DNA of 24,488 bases from NCBI GenBank assembly GCA_964597265.1, contig CAZQWJ010000014.1:1-24488 (forward strand). Reading direction: 5' to 3'. Each line of letters begins with the position of its first letter. Positions within the stretch are counted from its first letter, which is position 1. A program made the translations under genes and the position numbers. Source of the stretch: CAZQWJ01 sp964597265 (GTDB lineage: Bacteria > Patescibacteriota > 4484-211 > JAGQKX01). The notes under the pieces were generated by a model. It was not told the origin of the DNA, made no database searches, and worked only from the letters and a program-made list of their open reading frames with translations. Positions 22,526 to 24,488 of the stretch are shown piece by piece.

Positions 22526-22534
22526 ATTCTATCA
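22526..22534 (-). promoter_or_regulatory. Extended -10 promoter of dacA
   Basis: On the minus strand TGA-TAGAAT (22534-22526) ends six bases before the ATG at 22519. The TGA is also the stop codon of the upstream gene. The element is identical, and identically placed, to that of the DUF1801 gene. Confidence 0.55.
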
Positions 22535-22996
22535 GAGTCGTATAAAATCGCCGAGGAGTGGATTCTCCACCTGTATGAAATCAGCATACGTCATCACAAT
22601 CGTGCGTGTATGCAGGCCGGGGTTAAAGGCGATGTATTCGTTATGTGACAGGGATTGGTCGGTGTATGTTTGCACCTGCATCGCTGAACCAAACGGCGGT
22701 ACCGCACCAACCGCAACGCTGGTGATTGCAAGCACCTCGTCCGTGGTGGCAAAACGTAGGTTTTTGAAACCAAACGCCTGTTTGAAGCGGCGCGTATCTA
22801 CTTTTTGAGATCCTGGCACCACCAGTAACACCGGCGTGCCGTCTGCGATACACAGTAATGCTTTGGCACCTTGATCTAACTCAGACCCACGCACTGCCGC
22901 AGCCTCCTGGCTGGTATGCACCGGCTCATGGGTCAACAGGTCAAACTCGATAGATTGGTTTTTGAGGGTATCAACAATGCGATCAAACACGCTCAT
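22532..22996 (-). CDS. YbaK/ProX-type aminoacyl-tRNA deacylase-like protein
   Basis: The 154-residue protein matches the YbaK/aminoacyl-tRNA editing domain over its whole length: FDLLTHEPVHTSQEAAAVRGSELDQGAKALLCIADG, VVPGSQKVDTRRFKQAFGFKNLRFATTDEVLAITSVAVGAVPPFG, then MTYADFIQV. The conserved lysine in GAKAL and the GAVPPFG loop are characteristic of free-standing trans-editing deacylases that remove wrong amino acids from tRNAs. Which amino acid is cleared cannot be deduced. Its ATG overlaps the aspS stop in ATGA, which implies coupled translation and a shared quality-control function in aminoacylation. Confidence 0.9.
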   Translation of the reverse strand: MSVFDRIVDTLKNQSIEFDLLTHEPVHTSQEAAAVRGSELDQGAKALLCIADGTPVLLVVPGSQKVDTRRFKQAFGFKNLRFATTDEVLAITSVAVGAVPPFGSAMQVQTYTDQSLSHNEYIAFNPGLHTRTIVMTYADFIQVENPLLGDFIRL

Positions 22997-24285
22997 GGGT
23001 TAAGACGGCGAACATCGCGCGGCAAAAACGTCACTTCTTTTACATTCGCAATATCCAGCAATTGCTTGATGATTCTGCCTGGGCCGATACCGGCACCGCC
23101 ATGTGGCGGGCAGCCGTATTTGAAGAAATCAAGATAATACTGTATTGACGCAATATCCATGCTTTTTTCTTCTGCTTGCTTTTTGAGTATGTCATACCGA
23201 TGTTCCCGCTGCGCGCCGGTGGTGATCTCTAATCCCTTGTATAGCAAATCAAAGCTTTTGGTACGATCCGGTTGGTCCGCATGACGCATGTGATAAAACG
23301 GCCGTGCTGAGATGTGCCAATCAGTCACAAACACAAAATCATGGCCGTGTTCCTCGTGGACGATCTCCGAAAGTACTCGCTCTTCTTCAGGACTCAGGTC
23401 GTGTTCTTTTTCACTCGGGATACCTTTTTGCTGGAGCTTTTCCTTGGCCTCAACCATAGTCAGTTTTGGAAAAGGGGTAGTCGGCACAACAGTATCAGGA
23501 TCAACCATCGCTTTTACTTTTTCAAACGCCTTCACGAGCATGTTTTCTTCCTCAGCCATGATGTCGTGATGAGATTGTATGAAAGAGGTTTCAAAATCCC
23601 AGCCTGTGAACTCAGTCATATGCCGCGACGTGAACGACTGCTCCGCCCGAAAAACCGGCCCAACGATGAACACACGTTCAAACCCTGCCGCCATGGCGAT
23701 CTGTTTATAAAACTGCGGCGACTGTGCCAAAAACGCCTTGCGGTCAAAATACTGTACCTCAAACACCTCAGACCCAGACTCGCTCGGAGAACTCATCAGA
23801 GAAGGTGTGTATATCTGCACATACCCGTTGTCTACAAAATACTCGCGCATCCCTTCTTCCAACGCAGTCCATACCTTGAAGATCTTTTGGCGTTCGGGTT
23901 TTCGCAAATCAAGCCATCGCCAGTCAAAACGTACTGCCGCCTCCGGCTCTTCACCACCTTTGCCCGTAACCACCGGGATGGGTAAGTGCGGATCAGCCGC
24001 AGACAGCACTCGCAACGCTTCAACCTGAATTTCGTATCCTACCGTGGCTTGTTGGTTAGCCACAACCGTGCCTTCTACCTCTACCACAGACTCCAGGGTC
24101 AATTCGCTTGCAGTACCAAACAGCTCTTGGTCCTCCTGCGTGACAACGCCTTGTATGATACCTGTCCGGTCACGGAGTACCAAAAAGGCGATCTTGCTTT
24201 GGGCGCGGATTGCTTGCACCCAACCCTGTACGAGAACTTTCTGGTCAATATGTTGTTGTAATGCTTCTATCAGTGTTCGCTCCAT
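22993..24285 (-). CDS. aspS: Aspartyl-tRNA synthetase, archaeal/eukaryotic type
   Basis: The 430-residue protein charges tRNA-Asp with aspartate. An N-terminal OB-fold anticodon-binding domain (about 14-104) precedes a class II catalytic core. Motif 2 is FRAEQSFTSRHMTEF (212-226) and motif 3 is GGAGIGPGRII (396-406). The length and the lack of the bacterial GAD insertion show that this is the archaeal/eukaryotic (AspRS2) type, not the usual bacterial one of about 590 residues. In the OB-fold the GWV-x position, which in archaeal enzymes helps decide whether tRNA-Asn is also charged, is Gln24; specificity is therefore unclear. A terminator hairpin and T-box antiterminator directly precede the ATG. 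Confidence 0.95.
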   Translation of the reverse strand: MERTLIEALQQHIDQKVLVQGWVQAIRAQSKIAFLVLRDRTGIIQGVVTQEDQELFGTASELTLESVVEVEGTVVANQQATVGYEIQVEALRVLSAADPHLPIPVVTGKGGEEPEAAVRFDWRWLDLRKPERQKIFKVWTALEEGMREYFVDNGYVQIYTPSLMSSPSESGSEVFEVQYFDRKAFLAQSPQFYKQIAMAAGFERVFIVGPVFRAEQSFTSRHMTEFTGWDFETSFIQSHHDIMAEEENMLVKAFEKVKAMVDPDTVVPTTPFPKLTMVEAKEKLQQKGIPSEKEHDLSPEEERVLSEIVHEEHGHDFVFVTDWHISARPFYHMRHADQPDRTKSFDLLYKGLEITTGAQREHRYDILKKQAEEKSMDIASIQYYLDFFKYGCPPHGGAGIGPGRIIKQLLDIANVKEVTFLPRDVRRLNP

Positions 24286-24315
24286 AAAAATACAAAACCC
24301 TGCATCACTGCAGGG
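24286..24315 (-). terminator. Leader terminator of aspS (T-box)
   Basis: On the minus strand CCCTGCA-GTGA-TGCAGGG (24315-24298) is a perfect 7-bp stem followed by TTTTGTATTTTT, which runs straight into the ATG at 24285. Its 5' arm shares CCC (24315-24313) with the T-box antiterminator, so the two structures exclude each other. Confidence 0.88.
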
Positions 24316-24329
24316 ACCCTAAGTGCAGG

Positions 24330-24443
24330 CAAATCCTATTCGGATTTGTCCTGAGCTCGCCGACGGACTTGTCCTGAGCTTGTCGTAAGACAATCTGTCC
24401 TGAGCTTATCGTAGGACAATTTGTCCTGAGCTCGTCGAAGGAT
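24330..24443. repeat. Four-copy palindromic repeat array inside the aspS T-box
   Basis: TCCTGAGC occurs at 24349, 24372, 24398 and 24424 (spacings 23, 26, 26). The consensus unit TTGTCCTGAGCTTGTCGAAG is an imperfect palindrome with TTGTCCT/AGGACAA arms. A separate hairpin, CAAATCC-TATTC-GGATTTG (24330-24348), precedes the array. The motif is a widely dispersed short repeat in environmental bacterial genomes; here four diverged copies sit in tandem. Confidence 0.85.
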
Positions 24444-24488
24444 GGTACCACCCATTATGATGGTAGAGTAAAGATAAAAGATGAAAGA

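Larger units (their letters stand above)
24286..24488 (-). promoter_or_regulatory. T-box leader of aspS, 3' part (antiterminator and terminator)
   Basis: On the minus strand the T-box sequence GGGTGGTACCATCC (24453-24440) contains the UGGUACC bulge that pairs with the free CCA end of uncharged tRNA. GGG (24453-24451) can pair with CCC (24315-24313), and AUCC (24443-24440) with GGGU (24319-24316), forming the two antiterminator helices around the bulge. Pairing removes the 5' arm of the terminator, so uncharged tRNA-Asp would turn on aspS. The stem I specifier loop lies beyond the right edge. The antiterminator loop is unusually long (120 nt) because it contains a repeat array. Confidence 0.8.

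Noticed and set aside
24349..24443. Tandem repeats at the right end as a CRISPR array
   Set aside because: The units are only 23-26 bases apart, diverged and palindromic, with no unique spacers of 30-40 bases and no cas genes.

Overview
The window looks like a chromosomal stretch of a Candidate Phyla Radiation (Patescibacteria) bacterium. The basis is indirect. It has compact, mostly short genes, an archaeal/eukaryotic-type aspartyl-tRNA synthetase, Pro/Thr-linked secreted proteins, surface proteins built from 'NTG' repeats, short palindromic repeats of the 'TCCTGAGC..GTCGAAGGA' kind, and many unrecognised small membrane proteins. I cannot name a lineage with confidence. TGA ends several genes, so the standard bacterial code is used.

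Layout. 1-2181 (+): the C-terminal end of a HIT-family protein, a SAM-methyltransferase-like protein with a long charged insertion, and a membrane-anchored TPR protein. 2186-6067 (-): a 1293-residue secreted or anchored protein combining a propeller-like region, two IPT/TIG domains, an SGNH-hydrolase-like domain and Pro/Thr linkers. 6144-8293 (+): a TGA-interrupted small frame, an LpqC-like esterase, a broken 5' half of tRNA-Ser carrying a palindromic insertion, an intact tRNA-Ser(CGA), and an unknown cytosolic protein. 8305-12289: Mn/Fe superoxide dismutase (-), a GC-rich LysM protein (+), truB (-), and a two-gene ABC-2 exporter (+); truB and the exporter diverge from a perfect 33-base palindrome. 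12299-15373 (-): a DUF1801 protein, tRNA-Arg(CCG), and a four-gene unit of a CAP-domain protein, two membrane proteins and a Cys-rich small protein. 15455-21020 (-): a four-gene operon of a DUF4352-like membrane protein followed by three paralogous repeat proteins with different ends: one plain secreted, one with a Pro/Ala stalk and a C-terminal membrane helix, one with an LPTTG sorting signal. 21551-24488 (-): aspS, a YbaK-like deacylase and a D,D-carboxypeptidase, preceded by the 3' half of a T-box leader.

Two observations stand out. First, the 15455-21085 operon looks like an undescribed extracellular assembly system, with repeat periods of about 89, 89 and 110 residues in the three paralogs. 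Second, the aspS leader has a recognisable T-box antiterminator and terminator, and the antiterminator loop has been enlarged to 120 nt by a four-copy palindromic repeat array. Expression signals also show a clear split: many single or first genes have a -10 box exactly where a leaderless transcript would be expected, while the LysM gene and two of the repeat-protein genes have strong Shine-Dalgarno sequences.
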